DNA of 64,000 nt from assembly GCA_009761415.1 (NCBI GenBank), contig QUOL01000010.1:1302001-1366000 (forward strand), written 5' to 3'. Numbering within the stretch: position 1 is the first letter of the stretch; each line of letters starts with the position of its first letter. Source of the DNA: Sarcomyxa edulis. Lineage: Eukaryota; Basidiomycota; Agaricomycetes; Agaricales; Mycenaceae. The notes under the pieces are model-generated. The model made no database searches. It saw only the letters and a program-made list of their open reading frames with translations, and was not told the DNA's origin. Below are positions 1 to 8,540 of this stretch, piece after piece. The translations under genes were made by a program, and so were the position numbers.

Positions 1-203
1 AAAGCAATGGTATCGCCAACTTGGGCTGTGACACTGGAGATCGATATAGTTGTCAGTTTCTTCACAGATGCATTACAGACCCGGATTACTAACGAGGTTG
101 GATCGTAAGTGATTCCGTTGTTTTCACCGACAGACACAGTGAAAGTGGTGGCATAGACAGCCCCGACGGGAATGAGAGCAGCAACAACGGCAGAGAAACG
201 CAT
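1..203 (-). CDS. secreted cupredoxin-like protein, 5' part (partial)
   Basis: The ATG is at 203 on the minus strand. Exon 1 is 94-203, an intron with GTTAGT donor and CAG acceptor spans 34-93, and exon 2 runs off the window start. The first residues (MRFSAVVAALIPVGAVYA) form a clear signal peptide with an Ala-x-Ala cleavage site. The mature start TTFTVSVGENNGITYDP, joined by splicing to SVTAQVGDTIAF, matches the beginning of the fungal extracellular cupredoxin (plastocyanin-like) fold seen in serine-rich, often GPI-anchored wall proteins. The copper ligands would lie in the missing 3' part, so metal binding cannot be judged. It is transcribed away from the retrotransposon. The fold assignment is inferred from this short N-terminus; secretion is more certain. 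Confidence 0.7.
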   Translation of the reverse strand, partial: MRFSAVVAALIPVGAVYATTFTVSVGENNGITYDPTSLVIRVCNASVKKLTTISISSVTAQVGDTIA

Positions 204-850
204 TTTGAAAGGATTAAGGAGTGATAAAGAAGGGTGCTACTGAAATTCTTGTGATGTAAGAATAAAGACGACGTCGAGCCTAGAGAAAGAGGGTTAGAGT
301 AAGACCCAGAGAAAAGATAACAAGTATCCTCACCCTGCTCGTGGATGCTGCAACAAAGTGACCGGTGGTGGGACGAAGGGGGAAAGAACGAACACAGACA
401 GATTATGTTTCGCTACGGTACTTATACCTGATAGAATTTCGTTCCCATGGCTCTGGAAGGAACCTGACAACCAGGTCTATATTTTTAGTTACCATCATTC
501 GACGCGAAAATAACGCTAAGTAAGACGGAGGGGGGTTAGGCAGTCGACCATTTCGACAATGTATTGATGGAGGCTCAACTACAACTAGGCGAGCTTGCGA
601 GCCTACGGAAGGAGTTCAGCAGGGGCTTGATAAGTGCCATGCGACTCTAAAGTGCGATACACGTGTTCTTGCTTCCAGGACCTTCGATGACCTTCCATGG
701 TCCGTGCGAACTGAGAGGGAAGGAGCGCAGAGAAGCAAGGACACATCTCATTCCTTCTTCTCTTTTCCCTCTTCATTTTGCGCGACCGTTTCTCGCCAAA
801 ATTTCAAATACTCACGAAAATCTTATCTAATCTCCGTAACTTCAACAATT
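204..850. other. promoter of the cupredoxin-like gene and 5' leader of the retrotransposon
   Basis: No gene is seen here. The part next to 203 must hold the promoter and 5' UTR of the minus-strand cupredoxin-like gene; a TATAAGT string reads on the minus strand at 426-420. The part from roughly 700 to 850 is pyrimidine-rich and precedes the gag ATG at 851, so it is probably the retrotransposon leader. I could not find the 5' end of the element: no repeat long enough to be a terminal or split direct repeat was found when comparing this stretch with 5850-6560 by eye. Confidence 0.5.
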
Positions 851-2254
851 ATGTCGACTTCACGTCCCAATGGGGCTTCCGGCAAAACATTGAGACCCAG
901 ATCGAACTCAATGACTAATCTTAACGGTTTTTCGGCTCCTTCGACTTTACGTCCTGCGGCCATTATTAGAACCAGGGAAGAGAAGATTATCGAGAACGCC
1001 TTACGCACTACTCGCAATGCAGCTCGAGCTGTTCGCAGAGCAGCCAAAGAAATAGGCGTCCCGAGAGATGAAGACTTATTTTTTATTCCTCCAGTAGGAG
1101 GATTCGGGAACACTCCTTTCGTTTTTAACGGCAATAATGGTCAAACATCCAGCTCGAGTCTTAATTCCATTCTAAATCCCGCGACTGCATCATCTTCTTC
1201 GACCACTTTCACTCCCACACTCAATCAGACTTATTCGGCCATCGCCGCTCACTCCCCCGGAACTCAGAAGAAAATATTCGATATTCTGGGTAATTCATTA
1301 AATTCACAACCCCCCGTAGAACCGATGGAAGAAGACAAGATATTCACGAAGAAACGCGAAACCGTCAAAGGAGAGAGCGTACTCGACACCATCCATCACG
1401 TCATCATCGATGCAGCCAAACAGGGCTTTTACGTTTCGCTATCATGCTTCACCATCGCTTCCACTAAAACTTTATTTTACAACCTCAGCTCTCTTCAGAT
1501 GAAGACAAGATATTTATCAAACAACACGAAAGTTAGCGTATACGATCTATCCGTTCTCGGCAACGAAGCCGATATGAACGTCAATCTCTTCCATGAAGCG
1601 TGGGCTTTATACTCCAAATACATCACTCAGACTTGTTCCCCCTCCATCGCGAAACGTTGGAATGTCGATCATTACAACTTTCTGCGTCGTCACGAGGTCG
1701 ATCATTTCAAAGCAGTTTTACAGTTCGATATCGAGATGCGCACTAAATATTTCTCTGATTTTCAAGAATTCGACGAGGACAGCTATTATCGTCGTTTCGA
1801 AGCTATCAAGTCTGACATCGCTAGAGCTGAAATGAAATTACAAATCAATCAGATAAGCGGTTCTTCTTCATCCTCAGGCCCTGATCGCAGGCCGCGGTCC
1901 AATTATCGGAAGGAGCCGTACGACGCCGGTAAGCGGGGCGAAAAGAGGAACGAAGAGATGGGAAGTGGGTCCTTTCGAGGAAGCACTCGGAGGAACGGTC
2001 CCGCCGCCATGTGCCTTATCTGTCAAGGAGACCACAGGTTCGCGGAATGCACGAGCGAGACAACGGCGCAAGGCAAACCGACTTTTGCCAAATACGACAA
2101 TCGTCTACTCGTCAAACGTGTCGGAGGTAACATCATTTGCCCAAGTTATAACCTCAAACGCGTACGTCCCTGCGAACTCAATCATCCAGAGCAACACATC
2201 TGTTCCTTGTGCGGAGGTCGACACGAAGCTTGCGCTCGCGCGTGTCCTACCTGA
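851..2254 (+). CDS. Gag-like protein of the retrotransposon with two zinc knuckles
   Basis: The reading frame is open from 704, but the first ATG is at 851 in an AT-rich context after a pyrimidine-rich leader, giving about 467 residues (MSTSRPNGASGK...). The N-terminal third is Ser/Thr/Asn-rich; the middle is mixed helical and resembles a capsid-like region only in a general way. A basic Arg/Ser-rich linker then leads to two Cys/His clusters, CLICQGDHRFAEC and CSLCGGRHEACARAC, the second ending right at the stop codon. These would bind the element's RNA. The stop is TGA at 2252-2254 after an ACC codon; the pol frame continues at once in +1, which suggests Gag-Pol may be made by frameshifting at this stop. 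It has no separate host function that I can see. Confidence 0.8.
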   Translation: MSTSRPNGASGKTLRPRSNSMTNLNGFSAPSTLRPAAIIRTREEKIIENALRTTRNAARAVRRAAKEIGVPRDEDLFFIPPVGGFGNTPFVFNGNNGQTSSSSLNSILNPATASSSSTTFTPTLNQTYSAIAAHSPGTQKKIFDILGNSLNSQPPVEPMEEDKIFTKKRETVKGESVLDTIHHVIIDAAKQGFYVSLSCFTIASTKTLFYNLSSLQMKTRYLSNNTKVSVYDLSVLGNEADMNVNLFHEAWALYSKYITQTCSPSIAKRWNVDHYNFLRRHEVDHFKAVLQFDIEMRTKYFSDFQEFDEDSYYRRFEAIKSDIARAEMKLQINQISGSSSSSGPDRRPRSNYRKEPYDAGKRGEKRNEEMGSGSFRGSTRRNGPAAMCLICQGDHRFAECTSETTAQGKPTFAKYDNRLLVKRVGGNIICPSYNLKRVRPCELNHPEQHICSLCGGRHEACARACPT

Positions 2255-4567
2255 AGCCGATCCTTCTCCTTTGTATTCTTGGCAGCACATCATCGATTCA
2301 CTCACTTTCGACTGTTCCCCCATCATCGACAATCACGTTCCATATTTCGACGAATTATCCGTTCAATCATCTGTATTCGATTCTGATCCCGACTACGCGA
2401 AAATACGCACCCCATACTCTCCAGAGGCCTTTCAAGAATATCTTTCGAAGGCTCAATTAATCGACCGGTATCCAGAATTATGTTTTAAACTTCAGCACGG
2501 TTTTTCCTTGGGCGACTTAGACCCGATAACCGAATCATTCACCCCCCCTAATTTGCAATCATCAGAGATTCATCACGAAGTAATACGCGCTTATATTTTA
2601 GAAGAGATATCGTTGGGACGGGTAGTGGGTCCGTTCACGAAGGAGGAGTTGGAGGCGAAGATAGGACCTTTTCGTTCCTCACCGGTGCAGGTGGTGGTGA
2701 CTTCGGGAGGGCCAGGAGAGCCTGACAAGTATCGATGCTGTAGGAACCTCTCATATCGAGGGAAGTTGGGCCGATCGGTCAACGACGCGATCGATTCGGA
2801 TGACTATCCTACTCGTTGGTATGGGGCGGAGGACTGCGCGGAGATCGTGAGTCTCCTCTTGATGTTTTTCATCCTTTTTCGTTCTATGTTATACTTGCGA
2901 CACATATCTTAAAAGAGGCATGCCTTTTTGTTCGTCATTCATCACGCTTTCCCTTTCACATATCTCGAGGTCGCGAGCACGCCTCTATTCCATCGCATCC
3001 TCTCTATTTCATCATTACGAGGTGTGCGTTATACGCCCTCAGACTCGCATATATCCATACTCTCTATCATGAGTCATACGCGCTTGTCGCGATTATTATC
3101 AATATATGCTTTTATGATCTATCTATCGTCCTTCGACGTGAAGGGTCTTGTGTGGACTGGACTGTGTTCGGAACTGAGGGCGGTGGAAGTGCTTCGTGAA
3201 CGAGTGACCGTCATGATATGGGGCATCTCCATAAGCAGCGAGCGGGCGCTATTTACTGGAAGTACACACTATACCCTTCGGGAATGACAGCGGCTTCGGC
3301 GACAGATGGGACTCGGAGACGTTTTTTCGCATACTCACGCATATATTATCTCACGTAGGTCATGAATGCCCCACCAGGTGCCCAGGCGGCGACGTTGGAC
3401 GTAGTGGGGGCTTATAGGACCATGCCTACAAAACCAGATCATAAACGTTACACGGTCATACATTTCGAGGGCCAGTTTTACATCGATCACAACGTACCTT
3501 TTGGTATCGCGAGTGCTCATGGCCTTCAAGGCGAGGTCGCGGATGCGACGGTGGACATATGGAGGGGTTTGGGAGTGAAGCCTGTTGTCAAATGGGTCGA
3601 TGACTTTAACCCTTTCAGGTTCCCGACGCCGGATGGAGCTTATGAAGGCGTATCTGATGGTCTCACGTATCGTTATGATTATGATCTGACGCGCATCAAG
3701 CACATTATCTCTCCTCTGGGGATTCCATGGCACGGCACGAAAGGTCAGGAGTTTGGTGACACGTTCGCATACATCGGCTTCGAGTGGAATCTACCGAAGA
3801 AGTGCGTGTATCTATCGGAGAAGAAAAGGGTGAAGCATCTCACGAAAGTGGTGGAGTTCATGACGTCTTACGCGAACGCACCTGCGCCCAGGAAGGCGGT
3901 CGAGTCTCTCATAGGTTCCTTATCGCATATCTCCTTCGTGTACAGGAGGGGATCCTCGTACTTACGCAACATCATTGCGTGGTTGACGACCTTCACATCT
4001 CAGGACGATTTTCAGAAGCGTTGGCCGCCCCACTCAGTTCAGACGGAGTTACGGTGGTGGGCGAATCAGTTGTCGTTGGTCTCCTTCATCAGGTATCTTC
4101 GTCCCAAAGGTCCGACGGTGGATTATGATATTTGGGTGGACGCCTCCACGACTTGGGGCATTGGCATTCTTTGGAATGGTCGGTGGGACGCGTGGCGGAC
4201 TACTCCTATGTGGCGAGCCAAAGGACGGGATATTGGTTGGCTCGAAAGTGTTGCGATAGAGTTGGTGATTCGTATCGCCGAAGCACATGACGTTAGGGAT
4301 CAAGACTTTCTTATCCGGAGCGATAATGATGGGGCGATAGGCGCCTACAGAAAGGGGCGCTCTCGGAACTTTGAATCGAATTTATGTGTACGCCGGTCCG
4401 AAGAGATTTTGGATAGGCAAAATCTCACTATCACCCTCTTGTACGTGGAGACGTCTACAAATCTCTCGGACTGTGTTTCTCGGGGGGAGTTACCTCCTGC
4501 ATCTGATCGTTTAAATATCTCTTATTCGTTCCCCTCGGAACTGTCTCTATACTTTACTCATGTCTAG
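2253..4567 (+). CDS. reverse transcriptase-RNase H (Pol) of the retrotransposon, one intron
   Basis: Exon 1 (to 2846) and exon 2 (3359-4567) join across a 512-nt phase-0 intron in the middle of the RT. The spliced junction restores AEI|VMNAPPGAQAATLDVV, RT motif A with its catalytic Asp. Motif B (VPFGIASAHGLQGE) and motif C (KWVDDF) follow. RNase H comes next with WVDAS, LESVAIEL, SDNDGA and NLSDCVSRG carrying the four acidic residues. Exon 1 is open from 1965 in the +1 frame relative to gag but holds no ATG before the RT domain, so I start it where the frame meets the gag stop. Expression probably needs +1 frameshifting plus splicing. The gene ends in TAG at 4565-4567, overlapping the next ATG. 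Confidence 0.82.
2847..3358 (+). other. predicted 512-nt spliceosomal intron inside the RT gene
   Basis: GTGAGT follows the ATC codon at 2844-2846 and an ACGTAG acceptor precedes GTC at 3359. Removing the segment joins two frames that otherwise break in the middle of RT motif A, with no residue missing. The length is far above the 45-90 nt of other introns here. It contains open stretches in two frames (2816-3199 and 2928-3287), but they have no recognisable domain. Introns inside RT genes are known in some DIRS-like elements; here the intron could be a copy that survived because the template was unspliced RNA. Confidence 0.75.
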
Positions 4568-5849
4568 TCGACAGACGTTGGCAGACGTTTTGGCTGGCGT
4601 CGATACCGCTCACGAGTTATCTACTCTCAATGATATTATGTTTCAACGAACTTTTCCTCCAGTGGAAGGCACTAGGGTCCGTCTACCGCGAAAGCCGAAG
4701 AAAGGCTGTGAGGTTGCGCCGTCTATCTGGCGTCCTCATGTGCTGGCGAGCGACCGTTTGCACCAGTGGTTCACGCCTCAGACGAAGGTGTTCCATGATT
4801 CGATAACGGGTGCGCTGCCGGAGACGGCGTTGCGGAAGTTGTTTGAGGTGATGGTCTACTCGCTTGATCAGGGCACTAGGGATGGTTATGGTGCTGGTTT
4901 GCTGCGTTTCACGCAGTTTTGTGATGCGAAGGGCGTCTCTGAAGAGGATCGGATGCCCGCGTCGTCCGTCCTATTATCAGCGTTTGCGGCGGATGCGGCG
5001 GGACGCGTCGCCAGCACTACCGTGGACAATTGGTTTGCGGGGATTCATTTCTGGCACACGATCAATGGTGCTGCATGGCATGGTGATGTGATGTTGCAGC
5101 AGGTGAGGAAAGGGGTGAAGAAGTTAGTACCCATCTCCTCGAAGAGGGCCAAGCGTCCGCCCGTCACCATCGAGCACATGTACACTTTGCGAGCTGGACT
5201 CGACCTGACCAACGCGTTCGATGCGGCGGTGTGGGCGGTAGCGTGCGTAGCTTTTTGGAGTTGCTGTCGCCTTGGGGAGTTAACGATACCAAGCTTGAAT
5301 TTGTTTGATTCGGCGAAGCATGTCTCTCGTTCGACTTCCTTGTCGGAGGGCTCCACGGGTACGGGGGTGCGGTTCAGCACTTTTCACATCCCGTGGACGA
5401 AGACGACTGGTGTAGATGGTGCCGACGTTTCGGTTACGTCGAGGGACGATCCTTCCTGTCCATACGAGGCCTTGGCGCATCATAGGCGTTGCAGTGCAGG
5501 TTTACCGCCTGGCGCACCCCTCTTTGCCTTTGAGACTGAGGGGGGGGGCTGGGCTCCCATGGTGAAAGATTGGTTCATGGAGAGGTGTAATGAGATATGG
5601 GTGGCTGCGGGCTTACCTGATATGCCTGGTCACGGTTTTCGCATAGGCGGGGCGACGCAGCTTTTGCTCTTGGGGGTCCCTCCGGATATCGTTCAGACGC
5701 AGGGTCGGTGGATGTCCAGGGCCTTCTTGGCATACTGGAGGAGGATTGAGAGCATCCTGCCTTTGTTTATCTCACGCGCGGGGGCGTCGCGCATCAATCT
5801 GGTGGAAGAGGCGATGGAAGGGTATCGCGTTCGCTGTCAGTTGAAGTGA
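4560..5849 (+). CDS. tyrosine recombinase of the retrotransposon
   Basis: This 429-residue protein would integrate the circular DNA made by the RT through a covalent 3'-phosphotyrosine intermediate. An N-terminal core-binding-like domain (around residues 80-190, with TRDGYGAGLLRFTQFC) is followed by the catalytic domain. The first catalytic Arg lies in SCCRLGELTIP, the His-x-x-Arg box is HGFRIGGAT, and GRWMSRAFLAYWRR carries the Trp that often replaces the second His, with the nucleophilic Tyr. The full R...HxxR...W...Y set is therefore present. The ATG at 4560 overlaps the pol TAG by eight bases (ATGTCTAG), which suggests termination-coupled re-initiation. The family is shared by DIRS, Ngaro and Crypton recombinases; the linked RT argues against Crypton. 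Confidence 0.85.
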   Translation: MSSRQTLADVLAGVDTAHELSTLNDIMFQRTFPPVEGTRVRLPRKPKKGCEVAPSIWRPHVLASDRLHQWFTPQTKVFHDSITGALPETALRKLFEVMVYSLDQGTRDGYGAGLLRFTQFCDAKGVSEEDRMPASSVLLSAFAADAAGRVASTTVDNWFAGIHFWHTINGAAWHGDVMLQQVRKGVKKLVPISSKRAKRPPVTIEHMYTLRAGLDLTNAFDAAVWAVACVAFWSCCRLGELTIPSLNLFDSAKHVSRSTSLSEGSTGTGVRFSTFHIPWTKTTGVDGADVSVTSRDDPSCPYEALAHHRRCSAGLPPGAPLFAFETEGGGWAPMVKDWFMERCNEIWVAAGLPDMPGHGFRIGGATQLLLLGVPPDIVQTQGRWMSRAFLAYWRRIESILPLFISRAGASRINLVEEAMEGYRVRCQLK

Positions 5850-6086
5850 TCTCACCGTCTCATTCTTTCTTGGACATACTCGTCGTTGTTTAGATGCTCG
5901 ATCCATCGCTTGCTCTTGTTTGGGGAGTCGGGTCTTCGAAGAAGCCGCGACTAGTTGTGAGCTGCGCTATGTGGTATAGTCTTGCTAGTTCTCAGACCCT
6001 TTGACGGTCTTTCAAGTACCACTTGGAAACGCTCAAAGTTTTTAGACTTAGTCTTGAATAATTCCTTCAGATTTCGATCTCGATCG

Positions 6087-6102
6087 TGTCCCGTTTGGGA
6101 CA
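6087..6102. repeat. perfect hairpin downstream of the retrotransposon
   Basis: TGTCCC, a GTTT loop, then GGGACA form a perfect six-base-pair inverted repeat about 240 bp after the recombinase stop. It may belong to the element's 3' non-coding region; no function is shown by the sequence alone. Confidence 0.4.
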
Positions 6103-6162
6103 GCGGCTTTCTCCGAGATTCGACTCTGTTTTTGGAAGTTATTGATCGGTGTCACGTGACCC

Positions 6163-6177
6163 CGAGACTTCGTCTCG
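6163..6177. repeat. perfect hairpin downstream of the retrotransposon
   Basis: CGAGAC, a TTC loop, then GTCTCG form a perfect inverted repeat, only a few bases after the palindrome GTCACGTGAC (6151-6160). Together with the hairpin at 6087 it makes this flank unusually rich in short dyads. It could be part of the recombinase core site or of an RNA 3' end; both are guesses. Confidence 0.35.
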
Positions 6178-6592
6178 AAACTTTCCCCCAAACCTTGGAA
6201 AATAGGATCCAGCCGTTAACACGGAAAGATCTATTTCTCATTGTACTCAACCATCTTGAGCTACAAGAACTTCGGATATACAGATATCGGAATTCTCCTG
6301 ATTCTCATCAGCACTCTTTAGCATCAGCACGATCATATCAAGCCGTACAGGCAATGCAAAACAGTGGCGAAAGTGCAGTGTCCCATGGGCGGTGCAAGAA
6401 TTCCATCGATCAGCAACATGATATCAGAGTCCCACAATGAATACTAGTCTAGCAGAAGGGTACTTTGAGTACTGTCAGTGTTCATGAGCTCGAGTGGTCG
6501 CCTTGCACGGCGGTTGAACTTGCTTGAAGCTTGAAGCTTGAGGTTGGGTGATGGGCAAAGTCGCGCTCGAGCTCTTTCTCTCATCCTCATAC

Positions 6593-7204
6593 ATGCTCGC
6601 CTTGAAATCAATCAAACTTGCTGGACGGGTGATTCGCTCACATCAAATCGGATCAACCAATGGTGCCACTAGATGTTTCCAATCATCTCCTTGTCGAACA
6701 GTGCAAGTCCTCAATGCCAATAAGGAGGTAGGTCTGCATATGTTTCCCATCACTCCCCTGCAGTCCGACAAGCACATCCCGTAGACGTTCCAAACAGCCA
6801 CCTCCAACAAGAACAGAATCGTCCTTGTCGATTTCTATGCCGAGTGAGTATCCTCTGCATTCGCCACTAGACCAGTCTAAACATAACGCTCTCATAGCTG
6901 GTGTGGACCGTGTAAACAGCTGTCGCCTATACTAGAAAAGCTTGCGGGCAACCCGTTCACGACATCTGGAAGTAACATTCCATTAGACCTGGTAACCGTC
7001 AATACCGACACCACGGACGGTATCGAGTTGGGAAAACGATACAGCGTGCGTATCCAGATGATATATCTATCTACTTTGTCCTAAAGCACACCCCAGATAC
7101 GCTCGTTGCCAACGGTCATCGCGTTCAAAGATGGCGAGCCAGTGGATAAATTCATCGGAGCCCTCAACGAATCTGGGGTGCGGAAGTTTATCGAGAATCT
7201 TTGA
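6593..7204 (+). CDS. mitochondrial thioredoxin
   Basis: Four exons (6593-6727, 6785-6843, 6898-7045, 7097-7204) give 149 residues. The fold is a single thioredoxin domain: VLVDFYADWCGPCK carries the redox-active WCGPCK box, split by an intron just before the Trp, and SLPTVIAF holds the conserved cis-Pro. It reduces disulfides in partner proteins using NADPH through thioredoxin reductase. About 45 residues precede the domain (MLALKSIKLAGRVIRSHQ...), rich in Arg, Lys and Ser and free of acids, as in a mitochondrial presequence, so this is more likely the mitochondrial than the cytosolic form. The frame also has ATGs at 6548 and 6551; I chose 6593 because it begins the typical presequence. It converges on the G-gamma gene at 7385. 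Confidence 0.9.
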
Positions 7205-7384
7205 ATCCGTCCACTATAGCTAAAAACTGTGGTATTGATCTGGATGTTATTACAACAAGACAACAAGTAAGTACCGCGGACCTGTGGTATCAATGCAAAC
7301 AACAAGGGAAATAATGAGAGAGCGAAAAAAGATGTCGGGTAGATGCACGAAAGCGACGGGGCAATGTGATCCACAGGGATATGA

Positions 7385-7797
7385 CTATTGCACAACACAG
7401 CACTTGCACTCTCCTCCGCCTTGTCCATAAGGGTCCTCAGTTCGACCCACAGGGCCCTATAGAAAGGCTTCATCAGTGCAGAAAAACGACCGCAACCTGT
7501 CTTACTCACCCAGACTGATGGTACCTAGCAGAGCATAATGCATGATTAATACAGTGAATGCAGAGAAAATGGAATGAACATACGAGATGGTCCTTTGTAG
7601 TTCTGCAGTAGCGTATCAAGCTACGCGACTGTGTGTCAGCTTTGACCTCCAACTACAATAATGGGTACAGACCTTGCGCTGGCTTCACTAACACGGACTC
7701 TTGGTCTTGCTAGATCCTCTCGCAGTCGCTGATTATGCTCCATCAGCCTACGCAACTTCAATTCCGACATGGATTGTCTCGGCTGGCGGGAACTCAT
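7385..7797 (-). CDS. heterotrimeric G-protein gamma subunit, copy 1 (CaaX box CVVQ)
   Basis: Four exons (7673-7797, 7584-7620, 7510-7524, 7385-7456) give 82 residues. The GGL-type helix ([20 protein letters not shown]) is followed by the conserved LIRYC..TKDHL and VPSVWGPVG motifs. The protein ends ECKCCVVQ, a CaaX box with an adjacent Cys that could be palmitoylated; Gln at the last place predicts farnesylation. It would pair with the WD40 G-beta subunit and hold it at the plasma membrane for pheromone and nutrient signalling. Exon 3 is only 15 nt and encodes exactly VPSVW. The neighbouring gene at 8541-8906 is a close paralogue in the same direction that lacks the intron after this exon. 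Identification rests on whole-length family conservation. Confidence 0.9.
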
Positions 7798-8540
7798 GAT
7801 GAATGCAACGAGAGAGAAAGGCTGCAACGAGTCGGCGTGAGTATCGATCAAGTTACTGTTACAGGGATTGTAAACGTTTTACTTTCGGAATGTACAAAAG
7901 ATTTATGAAAGATTTGAATGGTAGCGCTCAGAGCTAGAGAGGAGTGTCTGTCGCTGTCGTGTCCGACGTGTCAAGGTGCTTTGCCCATGAGAACGTCGAC
8001 GGTAGCGCTTATTACATAGGATCAAACACTCTCACAGCTTTCATCAAAAGTCCATGTGCGGATTCCACGACTTGGAAAAAAGGTTATATGAACAGTAAGA
8101 GTATATAGAATAAAATGCCAGAATGCAAATAGAGGAAAAAAAGTAGCGACTGCGACCTAGTGTGGAATCGGTACGCTCGAGAACCAATAATCGTGTAGCA
8201 AAGGAGAGAAGGAGAAAACAAAGCATCACTTCGCATAGCGAAAGGTTTATGATATAATATGTAGGAATTCGGGAGTGATTTGACAGACCGAGAAAGATGG
8301 GGGCTGCGTTGTATTGCGTGCGGAGGGGTGGATGATGGAGGTGTCAGAAAGAACGGGGTGTTAAACGAGCGTGGTTGCTGGTATAGGATGGTCGAATGGT
8401 ATGTACTGCATGTATATCGGATGTGGATGTAAGCCTCTCTCGTCCGACACATCGTTGTTATCTCCCGACGGCCCTATCCCAACAGTATGGTTTGTTCCAG
8501 CAGTCTCTCCAATCCGATATGCGGGGATATAATATGGACA
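7798..8540. other. spacer between the two G-gamma genes
   Basis: This 743-bp stretch holds the promoter and leader of copy 1 and the 3' UTR of copy 2. Open frames on the minus strand (8044-8229, 8084-8452) overlap each other, are rich in rare combinations and have no domain, so I do not call them. No repeat of the flanking genes was seen here, which argues against a very recent segmental duplication. Confidence 0.5.

Larger units (their letters stand above)
851..5849 (+). mobile_element. tyrosine-recombinase retrotransposon (DIRS/Ngaro type), coding core
   Basis: Three consecutive plus-strand genes encode a Gag-like zinc-knuckle protein, a reverse transcriptase with RNase H, and a tyrosine recombinase. 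Reverse transcriptase plus tyrosine recombinase instead of a DDE integrase defines the DIRS order, and the order gag-RT-RH-YR without a visible methyltransferase resembles Ngaro elements, which are known from basidiomycetes. All catalytic motifs are intact and no frameshift or premature stop was seen outside the one intron, so the copy may be young or active. The limits given are those of the coding core. The true ends (inverted or split direct repeats) were not found, and such elements leave no target-site duplication to help. Confidence 0.85.
5850..6592. other. 3' flank of the retrotransposon and upstream region of the thioredoxin gene
   Basis: I see no credible gene. A 152-codon open frame at 5982-6440 has no recognisable domain and low-quality composition. 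The stretch holds two perfect short hairpins (6087-6102 and 6163-6177), the 10-bp palindrome GTCACGTGAC at 6151-6160, and a short tandem duplication of GCTTGAA near 6525-6540. The 3' end of the retrotransposon must lie within it, followed by the promoter of the thioredoxin gene. Confidence 0.4.

Noticed and set aside
704..850. Upstream start for Gag at 704
   Set aside because: The codon there is GTG, not ATG; the first ATG in frame is 851.
2816..3287. Open frames of 119-127 codons inside the RT intron
   Set aside because: They overlap in two frames, have no domain, and the flanking RT sequence joins exactly when the segment is removed.
5982..6440. 152-codon plus-strand frame after the retrotransposon
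   Set aside because: It does not begin with a well-placed ATG, has no recognisable motif, and overlaps the hairpin cluster; likely chance.
8044..8452. Two minus-strand frames between the G-gamma genes
   Set aside because: They overlap each other, lack domains and lie in the 3' UTR/promoter spacer.
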